A DNA stretch of 64,000 nt. It comes from Zychaea mexicana (lineage: Eukaryota > Mucoromycota > Mucoromycetes > Mucorales > Lichtheimiaceae). The translations under genes and the position numbers were made by a program. The stretch lies in assembly GCF_025766255.1 (NCBI RefSeq), contig NW_026516745.1, positions 140,758 to 204,757 of the forward strand. Reading direction: 5' to 3'. Below, in pieces: positions 1-11,723 of this stretch (within the stretch, counting starts at the first letter, position 1; the number at the start of each line of letters is the position of its first letter). The notes under the pieces are model-generated. The model ran no database searches and was not told the origin of the DNA. It saw only the letters and a list, made by a program, of their open reading frames with translations.

Positions 1-207
1 GGCACAAAATGAGGACAAGACCCCCTTTTAGTAGTTTGAGACGTTGAAACTTACCATATTTTAGCCGAAGAAAATGTGAAAGAGAGAAAAAACGTGAGAA
101 TCACGGAAAAAGTCATATATATACCCCCTTATTCATCACCGTCACAACTTTAATACACAATTAAGCTGCACCAAGTGTCGTTTTCTTTCTTTTTACATCA
201 AACCAAA

Positions 208-921
208 ATGTCCACTTCCACTTTCCGTCTTGACGAACCTGAAAATAACATCCATCGCTGTCAATACTGCGACAAGGTTTATGCAACTAACTCAAACCTT
301 CACCGACATATTCGTGAAAAGCATACACTGCAAGTACCGTGGAGGATATAAAACTGAGTTTCATATAGTACTAATGCATATCATTTGTTAAAAGTCAAAA
401 CGTCCCTGCTGAGTCGATGTACGAATCGCGTGAAACCGAGGATAGCGATCTTAGAGACGAAGGAGATGACTTCGATGATACTTTGGTTATTGATCAAGAG
501 GACTTCTCCTACCTTGAAGTTGATGACAGTCACGAGGCTGATGAAGGGGAAGTTAGCGACTTCAACCAGCAGTAGGGCGCCTACCATAGATGGGACTCCA
601 ACCCATTCTATCTATTTAAAAACGAAATGGAGATGCAAGCCCTGTTGTTTTTCAAAGGCTCTCAGGACAGATTCTCCAACAGAATTTTAAAGAAGATTTT
701 GCAGCTCTTGAGAAATTTATCGAATTATCTCACAAGGAGCGAGATTTGATTCAACCAAGACCGGAGGGCTTCGACCTGATTAAAAACGTACCAAAGGATG
801 ACAGAATTTGCAAGAGCCATGATCCCAGCAGAAAATTTCCCAAGCTCAAAGTTCACAGTTGCCAAATCAACAAAGGAGAGAGCCAGGAGCCTGCCGATCT
901 ATTCATGATCAAACCTTCCAG
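208..921 (+). pseudogene. Decayed 5' exons (C2H2 finger and linker) of the transposase-like gene
   Basis: The ATG at 208 opens a short exon whose product contains a clear C2H2 zinc finger (CQYC, then HRHIREKH) around residues 18-39. A candidate intron follows, with a donor near 334-340 and a CTAAT branch at 371; its acceptor is at 394. The second exon is acidic and reads in one frame from about 396 to 700, broken by an in-frame TAG at 573-575. After about 660-700 the reading frame changes by one base, then stays open to 921, where a GT donor starts an intron (922-1011, TACTAAC branch). That intron joins in phase to the long downstream exon. A zinc finger plus acidic linker before a large core is what I would expect at the N-terminus of this family. 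With one stop and one frameshift this part looks dead; a shorter protein starting downstream is possible. Confidence 0.5.
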
Positions 922-1011
922 GTAGTATCTTAGCAGTACATTTACACTTTTCACAAAAGTGCACGTCAGATAAAAAATACTAACACCATTCACTTGGGGC
1001 TTATCGTCTAG

Positions 1012-3448
1012 CCACTTGGGTATGGTCATGTCAAACCCAGTCAAGGTCAAACTCCTCAAGCATTTTCTTCCTGACTTTACGGCGAACAAACGCTATACCT
1101 TGAATCAAGGTCGAAAATGGAAGGATAACTATCATTTCCAGGCACCAATGGTTCCAAAGGAGTTATTCAACACTGAGGCGGATTATTGGGTTGGCGATGT
1201 TGTTTATTGCCGTTCTACTCGCCAATATCAAATCATCGACACGTTCTTTACTATGGAGCAAAACGTTTTTGCTACATGCTACCCTGTAACGCTAGACGAC
1301 AACAACAGATTGCTTCTTCTTACGTATTACAAAGTGAACATACCTTTGTCCAACATGACAATGCCGTATATGTCGATTCAAGAACTGGAGGGAAGATACG
1401 ATATCTGCTCGTTGCAACTGACCGTCTCTGGCCAAATTGAATGGTTACCGAGAAATTGCCTCTCTGATATCCATTTGAGCATGATACAAAAAGCTCTCGG
1501 ATACCGTAATCGCGTTCCGACCAATCTTCAAAGCGGAAGACATTTGAAGGTTCGGGTCGTCCTACTTTCCTTGTTTTCCGATGATACCAGTGGCAATCGA
1601 TCCAAGAAGTGGAATTGCTACGGTACTTGGATGATGAACGTCGCTGCATTTGATTTAACGGACAGTAATAAGTACGAGAACCACTACTTTTTATGTACCA
1701 GCAATCACTCTATAAATGCGAGGGAGATGACCGGGCCACTTGGTGAAGATCTTTGCCAGCTAGAACGAGGCCAAGTTATGTACGACGCCATTCTTGGTGA
1801 AGACATCTTTGTAATTGCACCTGTACTTTTCTTCCGTGGTGACAATGTGCGACAAGCCAAGCTGGCGTTGAACAAAGGGTCGATGGCAAAGCACCCTTGT
1901 CGATACTGTTATTGGCAAGCGGATCCCTTCAAGCCCATCGATGCTACTGGTCAGCCTGTCGCATTGCGATACAGTGCTGGATCTCACTTGGTACAGGAAC
2001 GAACTTGGATCGACTTCCGCGACTTTGTGAGAGGAGCTGAAGAGCGAAATGGTAGAGTACATCTATTAAACAGTGGCCGAGTCGTTCGACTTAACGGAGG
2101 CACAAACAGCATGACGCCCTCCTCCACAGCGGACTGGAGTAACCTCAGCTTTAAGCTAACTGGAGCAGAGGTACTACTGAACTTGAATGCCGTGGACCTC
2201 TCAAAAGATTTGCCAGTCGAGATTCTGCATACCATTTTGCTCGGGATGACAAAATACTGTCTCAAGATTTCGATGCAGTACTTCATCCAAACTAAAGAAA
2301 CGGATAGTCTGACTCTACTTTTTCGCAACTACAACTCTCCTGCCTTGCACCGAAACTTGACCTCTTCGTTGAAAATGTACCGATCGTTTCTTGGTGGTGA
2401 CTTCAAAATTCTTGTCCAGCTTCTGCCCTCGCTGTTACAAAGAGCAAGAAACAACAGCCCTCAACTGTCAACGGACCACGATTCGTTTTCTGCAATGTTT
2501 GAATGTTTCAATAAGCTTGCCGCACTATCGTCGCTTGTCTATATGCAAAAGATCGACAATTTCGATCAGTACAAGTTGGAATTAGATACGACTGTAGCAG
2601 AAACAATGACTGCAATAGATAATCTCCAGCATACAACAACGCCGATCGCCGAAAGCAGAAGAACTCCAGCTACTCGAACAACCGCTATACAGAGAATGAA
2701 CTTTTCTTCTCTGTGCAACAGATTGAAAGCACATCTTCTTATTCATCTGTCGCAAGATGCGGATCGAATTGGTGGAGCCGTTCATACTGAAGCAGAGAGG
2801 TGTGAACAACACCATAAATTTATGCGTGAGCTTCTATGCCACACCAATAGGCAGAACGGTGGACGAGACGTGGCCAGAAAATTTGCAGAAGAATATATGC
2901 TATGTCATACATGTGAAGGTGGTCGTTTCGTGGATTGTTTTTCAGGAGTTTGGGAAACCTGCTGTCCAGGTGTTATCGCTTCGTATGATCCTGTGTTGGT
3001 ACAAAGTGGGCTCGTTCTGGCAGACAACACAAACAGCAGTAAGAAGCTTAAGGTTGGCCTAGCTGCCTTGTTCTATAACCGCCATACATCTTCCAAGACA
3101 AGTGGATTGACCCTAGGTGTCATCACGGCGAAACAAGGCGACGAGCTCTATGTTCAGGCTTACGATTTTGTTCTGGCTGCTGGTGAAGCTGCGTCAATGC
3201 AAAGTCGAAGCATTTTTGATTGCTGCGTTCAAGACATCGCAAGCAATTTTATCGTCGTGCGGTTACCTCGCGATGATTTCGTCCTTAATAGCACTGACGA
3301 AGATCTTGTTGTCGAAGTTTTCGACATGTCACAAAGTCTAATAATGAGAGCGCCACAGAGAGACTCGTTGAGCGTCAATAAGTCGAAGTTTGGGACTCGC
3401 TGGTGGCTCAAAAACACGACATACAACTTTGAAAAAATCGTTTACTAA
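1012..3448 (+). CDS. Fungal transposase-like protein, main exon (about 812 codons)
   Basis: A single uninterrupted exon follows the 922-1011 intron and ends with TAA at 3446-3448. The product matches, from memory, a widespread fungal transposon-associated protein family, related to CACTA/Plavaka-type elements. Visible hallmarks are a DDTSGNRSKKWN segment (residue ~185), a VMYDAILGEDIFVIAP segment (~255), a CxxC pair in HPCRYCYW (~295), LPVEILHTILLG (~405), and a C-terminal SNRQ-like motif (HTNRQNGGRDVARKFAEEY, ~625). I cannot assign the catalytic triad by eye. The exon itself is intact but its upstream exons are broken, so the gene is probably non-functional or expressed from an internal start (ATGs at 1022 and 1028). 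No terminal repeats could be assigned. Confidence 0.6.
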
Positions 3449-4094
3449 ACCCATTCCTTCAATCTTTTCATTACATCACTTCTCTTCTTAATACGTTACC
3501 TATGTCTCATTCCTATACCCTTTGTTGATTATTCTTCTATGCATCTTAACCAACCTCTTTTATATTCTTTCTGTATGATTTCTCTATGCGTTTTATGACC
3601 ACCTTTTATATTCTTTCTGTATGATTCTTATGTCCGTTTTTTATGCCCCTCCAAATCCTATTTTTTGTCTTTCGCTTCTTTTCTTACATGCCAGTTTTGA
3701 TTAATATATTTTATGCCTCTTCAGTAAAGTGTTGTTACAACTACAAACTGATTATTTTTCTGTGATTGCGTAATTACATTTTCATTACAATGACATTGTA
3801 AAACTGGCGGCTTAATTAGCGGAAACCAATTGTGATTGGACAGATCGTGTGCGTGGTGGGTGCTCACCTCCAGGAGGGGGGTGTTGAATATGCGAGAGAG
3901 TTGGGGGCCACACCTGAAAACGGATGGTGAGGGTGCACAAAACACCTTTTTGTACAAGAAATGCAAACAAAGACGCACCAAAAAAGTCTCCCAGGTTGAT
4001 TTGGGGGAGGCTGCTCACCTCCTTTGAAAACGGGCCGAAATTGTATCCAATAAAATCATGGTTTCTTAAAGTTTATCAATATTTATATACAAAA
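3449..4094. other. Intergenic, pyrimidine-rich, no gene seen
   Basis: Non-coding. From about 3545 to 3650 it holds two copies of a ~45-bp unit built on TTTTATATTCTTTCTGTATG. Between 3840 and 4040 there are G/C-rich blocks with repeated GCTCACCTCC. This is the left flank of the broken CACTA-like copy 1; no element terminus could be recognised. Confidence 0.5.
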
Positions 4095-5206
4095 AAGGAT
4101 TTGTTTCCTCTGGGTGTGTATGGCATGTCGGACATGATACATAACGTCGTAAAGAATCAATTTGGGTAGCGATGCCGGTGATACGACGCAATGTGGCAAG
4201 AGAGAGAGGAAGACGGTCAGAAGATAGAAAAGGAAGATCTTCGAGAAGGATTGCACAAAACTCAATAAGCGTGCTCGACGTTCGTTCAGAGAGGAAGTGC
4301 AACTGGAACAGAACAAGGAAAACAAGGACAAGAACGTAGGGATGAGAATACCCTGGAAGCAAGGGTGTTTGTGGATGAAGGTAAGCAGCATCTTTAGAAG
4401 GATATGAGAAACTTTGAATGAGTGAAATAAAAATGGGTTTTCCAAAAAAAAAATTGCACACACCTTGTTCGTCAATGCTGGCTGTTTCTTCTTCATTCAC
4501 ATTGTCTGCTTCGACATCCCATTCAACATCTTCGGCATCGAGCAAACGTTCGGTGCCGCCAACACTGTCTCTGTCTTCCTCCACTCCAAAGACATTGTCC
4601 TCGTCAGAGAACGACAAACGATGACTCGCAGCAGCTATTATATACCGTTCAACCATTCAACAATAAATCATATATCCCTTCCTTGACACTATCCATCACT
4701 TATCTCAACATACCAGGAGAGGAAGAAGGAGCATCAATATCATGAATAGCTATTCATCCAACAATAAGTTATCTTACTCTCTTTCTATTATCGATCAATT
4801 ATCTCGACATACCAAGAGAACGGGAAGTGGAAGGCTCATTCGAAACATCATCACCAATATCCATTTCGTCAATATCCATATTATCTGATGCTTCAGATAA
4901 GGAAGGCTGTTCGCCTTCAAAAGTGGCTATGGGAGCGCTTACTGTGTTCACGAAACGTCTGGTTACTAAATAATGTCAACACTTTGAACGCTACTATGAA
5001 ACAAATATACCGTTGTGTGAGATTCCTTCTCTAGCCGAATTTACAGCACGCTGAGTGTGCTGCTCTCTTTGTATACGAGTAACCTCGCGAAAACCGAAAA
5101 TGCTGCTTCTGAAACATTCCGGACAAAAGCATTCGACCCTTTCTGGATTATAATCCATGATGGGAATGCAATGAGGACGAAGAACAACAAATTGGGACGA
5201 TTCCAT
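4095..5206 (-). pseudogene. CACTA-like copy 1: inverted 5' part of the Tnp2-type transposase gene
   Basis: Five exons on the minus strand (5206-5011, 4965-4813, 4749-4714, 4634-4464, 4391 to about 4095) join in phase. They encode the same N-terminal region as the intact transposase gene at 59363-62529. Shared features are a Cys-rich start (CFCPECF here, CFCPTC there), a SHN|V splice junction, an acidic stretch with SDEDNVF versus SVEDNVF, a hydrophobic LVLFQLHF segment, TLRRITG, and a CxxC (CPTCH). Similarity stops abruptly near 4095, where the next exon part would encode the second CxxC region. The rest of the gene continues from about 5640 on the plus strand, so this head is inverted relative to its body. 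The exons seen here are open, so the inversion rather than point mutation broke the gene. Confidence 0.7.
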
Positions 5207-5639
5207 TTTTTATTTTCTTCCTTAAATTGACCCCCGCTGTTGTCCCTTACTCACTTATGAATGGGTCTTTCCTCCTGCTACTACTGGGATCAAGAAATCC
5301 TTTTTATACTGTGTTACATATTATGTTTATACATCCGCCGCATTGTTGCGTTGTGCTTGTGTATAAACTTCATGTAAAAAAATATATAATGCAGATACAT
5401 ATACGGAATACAATATCACACAAGCTTTTCTTCTGCATGAAGGAAGGAGCAGTAAGATGCGTCATTTTGCATAGAATCGGGGACAGAGTTGCTGGAAGCC
5501 ATTTTTATAGGGGGTGTTCACATAGGGTAAGATGAAATTGTAAAAAAAAAAGTGGGGATGTAACCCCCCAACAACTATTTTCTAAAAGCAAAGTAGCCAG
5601 AAACCATAGCATTGCTCTTAGCACTCTCATGCATTAGCG
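5207..5639. other. Former upstream region of copy 1, carried in the inversion
   Basis: About 430 bp lie between the start codon of the inverted head (5206) and the point where the plus-strand body begins. By position this should be the original promoter side of the copy 1 transposase gene, now facing the body. It is AT-rich with no convincing ORF. Confidence 0.35.
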
Positions 5640-6809
5640 CGCTTTTCAGTTACTGTTATGGGATAACCTCGAATGCAGATCAGGTAGTTGGTGCATATCT
5701 ACTAAATTTAGTCTATACAACCTGGTTAGTTTTTTCCTTGGTACCCCAACAGCTTGCCACCACATGTCAAGCTGTTTTCTAACCACTTGACATTTGGTTT
5801 TTCGTGCGGTGATGTGGCGAGATCTTATTGATCGTGCTGGTCGTCGATTCGTCGAAGAGATTTGATCGCTTTTGCTTACGCTCAACGTTGACTGGTTTGG
5901 CCCGTTCATAAATTCGACTTACTCCTGTGGTGCAATTTACCTAACTGTCAACAATCTCCCCCGATTTGAGCGCTATAAAACCGAAAACGTTATACTCGTT
6001 GGAGTAATGCCAGGTCCTCGAGAGAACCCAGCACATCTGACATGAATCATTACCTGCGCCCATTGGTTGATGATTTGCTTCAGTGATATGACTGGAAAAC
6101 GATCGGGACGAATGAGTGTCCAGACGGAGCGCAAGTACGTTTGGCACTCCTACTCAATGCTTGTGATATACCTGCCGCCAGAAAAACAAGTGGATTCACC
6201 TCATATGCAAGTACTTGTGCTTGCCATAAGTGCGCTCGCCAATTTCCTGTTTTCCCTGGTACATCAGACATCGACTACTCGGGATTCAATTTGGACGAAT
6301 GGGAATTGCGGACACGCGAAGACAATCGAGAGAACGCCCAGCAATGGCGACAAGCCGAGACACTTGCTGCTCGCCGACAGATCGAACGTGACACTGGAAC
6401 ACGATGGTCTGAATTGCACCGCCTTGAATACTTCGATCCCGTTCGCTGCACGATCATCGATCCAATGCACAACTTGTTTCTTGGCACGGCAAAACGTATG
6501 ACCAAGATGTGGATCGAAAACGGCGACCTTACCAGGCAGGACCTTTGTGAAATGCAGGTTTTAGTAGACAGCATTGTGCTCCATCCTAACTACATTTCCT
6601 TGAAGCGGAAGATCGGAGCTGGCTTCTCTTTTATGACCGCTGATGATTGGAAATCGTGGTGTATCGTATACTCGCCCTTTGTCTTGCAAAACCATCTGCC
6701 CCGCCATCTTCTCGCTCACTGGCTGGGCTTCGTAAACGCCTATCGATTGCTGGTCAAGCCTTCCATCACCATAAACGAGATAGAAGGAGCCAATACGTTT
6801 TTGCTGGAC
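5640..6809 (+). pseudogene. CACTA-like copy 1: Tnp2-type transposase body, part 1 (5' of the retroelement)
   Basis: The reading aligns with the intact transposase at 59363-61875 from its GNPW region onward. Recognisable stretches are LNVDWFGPF, NSTYSCGAIY, ERYKTENVILVGVMPGP, NACDIPAARKTSGFTS, a CACHKC pair, RWSELHRLEYFDPVRCTIID, PMHNLFLGTAKRM and SFMTADDWKSWCIVYSPFV. It is damaged: a TGA interrupts the segment before the first of these (the intact copy has Arg there, so CGA to TGA is likely), and frame changes occur between 5690 and 6140. From 6141 to the retroelement insertion the frame is open. It resumes after the second LTR. Confidence 0.8.
6805..6809. repeat. Target site duplication, left (TGGAC)
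   Basis: TGGAC immediately before the 5' LTR is repeated at 13693-13697 after the 3' LTR. Removing the element and one copy restores the transposase frame through the insertion point (GANTFLLDFCCGVER versus the intact copy EANNLLQQFCTGVER). This confirms the insertion site. Confidence 0.95.
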
Positions 6810-7141
6810 TGTAACGGTGCATACCGTTACGACGATATCCAACCTGCATGGTTGACGATCGACAACGCATGGTTCAGACGATAGGATGACTTGCGGTCAA
6901 CCGCATGGTTGAATATAGAGTAATAGGCGTGGATATTCTAGATAGAAGTTATGATGTAGATCAATACTTAGACGATAGCTAGCCCCCTATTACTCGACGT
7001 ATATATAAAGACGGGATCCTGAGTTATATGGATCCCTATCGTTTTATCCTTTGATATATCCGAGTCTCACCTTATTCATTGATCCACACTGTCTACCCAT
7101 TCACGTTCCCGATTGTAAGTATCTGGGCCGACACTGTTACA
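6810..7141 (+). repeat. 5' LTR (332 bp)
   Basis: It begins TGTAAC and ends GTTACA, giving 6-bp inverted ends. A perfect hairpin (GTAACGGT / ACCGTTAC, loop GCAT) occupies 6811-6830. A TATA-like ATATATAAAG lies at 7001-7010 and is the likely start region for the genomic transcript. No difference from the 3' LTR was found on direct reading. Confidence 0.95.
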
Positions 7142-7143
7142 TC

Positions 7144-7158
7144 TGGTAGCGGAAGCGG
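7144..7158 (+). other. Primer binding site
   Basis: TGGTAGCG starts two bases after the 5' LTR. Its first eight bases equal the yeast Ty1 primer site for initiator tRNA-Met (TGGTAGCGCC, from memory), so an initiator tRNA-Met primer is likely; the match beyond eight bases is not good. Confidence 0.65.
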
Positions 7159-7208
7159 TTTCGTAAAACCGTGCTCGACGTTCTGAGCAGAGACTATATC
7201 AAGACGAT

Positions 7209-9245
7209 ATGCACACGACTTCTCTTGGTCGCACGATCATCAAGAATAAAATTTCTAACGAGTCTTCTCTTGGCCTCGGACGTATTAGAACTCTTTTTTC
7301 CAAACTTACAAAAAAACTCAAGTTTCGTCGCACCTCTTTACGTACAAGCACTCAACCCGATTCTTCTGATACTGACCACTCGTATCCCGGAGCAAAAATG
7401 GCAGAAGACCACCCACTCCGCAACCTAAACCAGACGACTGGCCGTGCTTCGTCCTCGCCGGCCATTGGACGTACCTCGGGTCCGAGTGCCCGTGCAGCAC
7501 ATGCTGCAGACGATGCTGCATCTTCAGCGACGGCTACCTCAGGGGCAACCCTCGAGCACGTAGCAACCACGACCAGCGCAGGCACTGCCGATCAAGGGGC
7601 AGCCGAGGCGGCGACGACGCCCATTGTCGATCAGGGGCAGCCAACCATACCCCTTGGAGCAAGTATTGCGACGACGGCTCTCCCCATGGACACCAACACG
7701 GCGTCGGCCATTGCCGAGTTGCAACGCCACACGGCAACGACGAGCCGGAACTTTGAGGGCATCCGCTCGGACCTCGATACGATCGACGGTCGTTTCGGCC
7801 GCCTGGAGGAGGCCGCCACCCGCACTACCACAGCTGTCGACGATCTGACGGCGCGGTTGGGCACCCTGCTTTCCGCTGGCGATGCCAACTTTGCCAGCAG
7901 CATGGACGAACTGCGTGTCACGTTTATGACACTGCAGCAGACGGTCACCGATCAGCAGCATCTGATCACCGACTTGCACCAGCGCCATGCGACGCAGGCA
8001 GAGAACTTTGCCAGCATGTTCGAGCGCATGTCGACCCGCCTTGACGCCATGCACGCTCCTCTGGTGCAACCGCAGGTTTCGACTGCCACCTCTGGCAATG
8101 CGACGACCAGCAATGCGCCACCTGCGGCACAGCCTGCGACGACAACTGCACCACCAGCCACCACGAAGGACAAGTTGCCCCAGGCCGGCAAACCACCGGT
8201 GGTTAACGACATCACCGGCACTTGGGCCTCAATCTATGCAGAGGCTCCGCGACGACATGGCGGCAGTAGCAGCAGCGGCAGCAGCAACGGCTCTGACTCC
8301 AGCGACGACGATCGCCACCCGCGACGACGCAGCAGTCACCGCTGCACCGAGCGACGGGAGCACTCGAGCGTCAAGATCCCCACGCCAACAACGCCCTTCA
8401 ATGGCAAGGGGAAACCAGAGGACGTCGAGGCCTGGCTTTTTGGTTTCGACCACTACTTCGCGTTGGCAGGTGTACCAGCAAGCAAGCAAGTCCCCTACGC
8501 TGCCTTGCTGCTGCGCGACTCGGCCCTGCTCTGGTTCCGGACGGAAACGACGAGGGGCAAAATGCCTTCGGGTTGGCAGTCCTTCTGCGACGTGTTCCGA
8601 GCACGGTAGCTTCCAACAAACAGCCAGCTGTTGCGACGTCAAGCCTGGGCCAAGTGCCGTCAACACGGTACTGTGGCGCAGTACACCCAGGCTTTCCTCG
8701 GTCTCCGAGACGGTGCGGGGTACATCCATGACACAGAGGCCTTGCACCGCTACATTGAAGGCCTGAAGCCAGCCGTGGCCGCCCATCTCACACATGGAAA
8801 CCCGGCGACGCTCGACGAAGCCATCTCTTTGGCGGAGCACTTCGACGGCTCCTATGGTGAAGCAAGCCCGTTTCGCGGTCGCGGCCAAGTCCTCTCCGGC
8901 CCGCACTCTTTGGCGACGTCGTCAGCCAGCAATTTACGAGCTGCTGACAGCCCAAGCTTGTCCCCCTCCGGCCCGACCCCTATGGAGGTCGAAGCAGCTG
9001 AGCAGCAACGGCACTCGCAGCAACAGTTCCGGCAGAAACGCAACGGCCAAGCAAGCGGCCTTTCTGCCAAGCAGTGCATCGCCGAAGGTCGCTGTTTCCG
9101 CTGCTATGGGTTCGACCACATGGGCAAGGACTGCCCCAAGTTCCCGGATCCGCCCACAAGAGGCAACGGCGGCAACGGCAAGGGCAGCGGCGGCAACGGC
9201 GGCGGCTCCTTCTTTTCGAAGAACAAAGGCCGTGGAAAAAACTAG
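7209..9245 (+). pseudogene. gag: gag of the chromovirus, one in-frame stop
   Basis: An ATG at 7209 opens a frame rich in Ala/Thr/Gln with probable coiled-coil stretches, followed by a capsid-like region (PFNGKGKPEDVEAWLFGF, LRDSALLWFRTE). A TAG at 8607-8609 interrupts it in FRAR-stop-LPTN, after which the same frame continues (RRQAWAKCRQHGTVAQYTQAF). A CCHC zinc knuckle, CFRCYGFDHMGKDC, is encoded at 9093-9134. It ends in a Gly/Asn/Lys-rich tail at a TAG (9243-9245). The overlapping -1 frame continues into the protease region, which suggests the usual gag-pol frameshift arrangement. The position of the TAG at 8607 is often aromatic in relatives, so its ancestral codon is uncertain. Confidence 0.85.
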
Positions 9246-9974
9246 TTCGACCAGCAGACGCGCCCACTCCTGCTGGTGGCCTAGTTGGCGACGATTCTTT
9301 GCCATTAACTTCTTTAGTTAATCCCGCGGACGACCATTGCGACGAGGGTTCCTCTTTGGTTCCCGACCCCCCTCCATCATCATATACTAGTGTAGACGTT
9401 CTGTCCTCCTTACCTAGTAGCATTTTTGCAAATAAAGACGATCCTTTTATTTGTAATATTGCACCTTCCCATGCTTTCTCTTTAACAGACGCTACTGTTC
9501 ATATGGGAGAATTGGAGTTTGCTAGACATATCTTGATCTGACGAAATGGCTTTATTAGTGGGCACAAAGCAAGGATTTTGATTGACAGCGGGGCAACACA
9601 TGATTTTGTGACGGCTGAGTTCCTGAAACAAACAGGACTCATCTCCGTAACTCAATCAACACCTGGCTCTTTCGTAAAAGTTGCCGACGCACGAACAACC
9701 GATTCAACATGCTACTTGGACGCAACAGTAGTAATGGACGACTTTTCAACACCTATTCGCCTTTTTTCGGGAATACGCAGCGACGACCATGACGTTATTT
9801 TGGGAAAAAGCTGGCTATATGACGAAAACCCGGAAATTGACTGGCGTACGAATGACGTTCACCCACGACCACCACCTACACCAAAGGAAATACAATACGT
9901 TCTCATTGTACTGGCAACAAACTCGTTAATGACGTTACTGATGACGGTTTTGTTGTATATGTGCAGAGAAAATT
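9240..9974 (+). pseudogene. pol: pol part 1: linker and aspartic protease
   Basis: The frame that overlaps the end of gag runs through an acidic linker to a TGA at 9539-9541. It then continues in the same frame into a retroviral-type aspartic protease with the LIDSGATHDFV active-site motif (about 9576-9608) and a following IRLFSGI...VILGKSWL region. After the DWRT motif (about 9840-9851) the frame shifts twice, near 9900 and near 9970, before the reverse transcriptase begins. In an active element this would cut the Gag-Pol polyprotein inside the particle. Confidence 0.8.
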
Positions 9975-11723
9975 ATGGTGGACGGCGATCGTGTTTTTGT
10001 TCCTGGACTTGACGACGTATTGGAAAAATACGAAGATGTTTTCCCAGACGACGTTCCCAACGGTCTACCACCTAAGCGCAGTGTCGAACACGCCATACCT
10101 TTACTGCCAGACGCCAAAGTACCAGCTCATCGTATGTATCGCCTTTCTACGCATGAGTTGGCTGAGCTCAAGAAAACGCTCGACGACTTGCTGGCTAACG
10201 GTTGGATTCGACCGTCGACGTCACCTTACGGTGCTCCTGTCCTGTTCGTCGCAAAAAAGGACAAGACTCTGCGCATGGTGATCGATTATCGGTCCTTGAA
10301 CAAGACGAGTGTGCTATCCAAATGCGCTCTACCGGCGTGCGAAGATCTCATGAACCAGCTTCTTGGGGCGCGCTATTTGAGCAAGCTTGACCTCCGCTCC
10401 GGCTATATGCAACTCCGGGTCAAGGACGAGGATACACACAAGACGGCCTTCTTGACGAGATATGGGCTTTACGAGTACTTAGTAATGCCCTTCGGCCTAT
10501 CATCGGCGCCCGCTACCTTTATGCGTTTAATGTCGGACGTGTTTAGGCCATATCTCGACGTATTCGTGATTCTCTACTTGGACGATGTCTTGATTTACTC
10601 CCAGACGGCCGAGGATCACGTCAAGCACTTGAAGTTGGTGTTGGAAAAGTTGCGACACCACAAACTGTACGCGAAGCGGTCGAAATGCCAGTTTGGGATG
10701 CGCTCCGTCGAATTTCTTGGCCACATTGTTTCAGGCGACGGCATCAAATGCGACCCACATAAGCTCGACGCAATTTCCACCTGGCCACGACCAACGAAAA
10801 TTGCTCATATTCAGAGCTTTTTAGGCCTGTGTAATTTCTATCGACGCTTTTGTGATGGATATGCTGGCCTCACTGCCCCTCTCAATCGCTTACTGCGTAA
10901 GGACGTTCCTTGGGAGTGGGATGATGCTTGTGAAAGATCCTTTCAGGAACTCAAGCGACGTTTATGTTCCGCGCCGGTGCTTGCAATCCCGGATCCTGAC
11001 CGCCACTTTTACGTACACACGGACGCTTCATCAACGGTGTCAATTGGTGGTATCCTCTCACAGGAGTAGGACGACGGTTTATTGCATCCGGTTGCTTATG
11101 CTTCGAGGACGTTGAAGGGCGCAGAGATGAATTACCCGGTTCACGAACAAGAACTTTTGTCAGTGTCGTACTGTTTAGAACAATGGCGACATCATCTGGA
11201 CGGTCAAAAGTTCACAGTGTTCACGGACAGCCGCGCCATCTCGACGTTACACGCCAACAACAAGAATCTCTCCAAGCGTCAGATCCGCTTGTTGGAAAAG
11301 CTGATGGCCTATCAGTTTGACGTGCATCATATTCCTCGAGAACAGAATACTGGTGCAGACGCTCTATCAAAACGACCGCCCAACGCTCCTTCTCACCCCG
11401 ACGTATCAATGGAACTTTGTGCTGTGGTCCTCACAGTGAGGGGGGAGACGCTTGGCAAGGAATGCACTCAGCACTACAAGGACGATTCTTTTTGGGCAGA
11501 CGTTTTGACTCGGCTTCGGACGAACGACGACGACGAAGAGTTCGAACTAGCCGACGGCATCATCTATCGCAAAAAAGATGGACGACGCCAAATCTGTGTG
11601 CCGCGCATGCCAACGCTTCTCAACACCCTCTTGCATAACGCACACGACGCACCAATCGCCGGTCATCGCGGCATCGATGCAACGGTCGAACGACTTGGAC
11701 GAACTTACTACTGCCACATATGA
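9975..11723 (+). pseudogene. pol: pol part 2: reverse transcriptase, RNase H, start of integrase
   Basis: One frame covers reverse transcriptase motifs (DDLLANGWIRPSTSPYGAPV, MVIDYRSLN, LDLRSGYMQL, MPFGLSSAPATF, catalytic YLDD at about 10576-10587) and RNase H (YVHTDASS at about 11011-11034; FTVFTDSRA). The connection to integrase follows, with the HHCC zinc-binding start (HDAPIAGHRGIDATV). A TAG at 11067-11069 (SQE-stop-DDG) sits inside RNase H. The frame closes at TGA 11721-11723, where a tryptophan codon has lost one base (family YYWPHM, here YY-C-HI). Confidence 0.9.
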
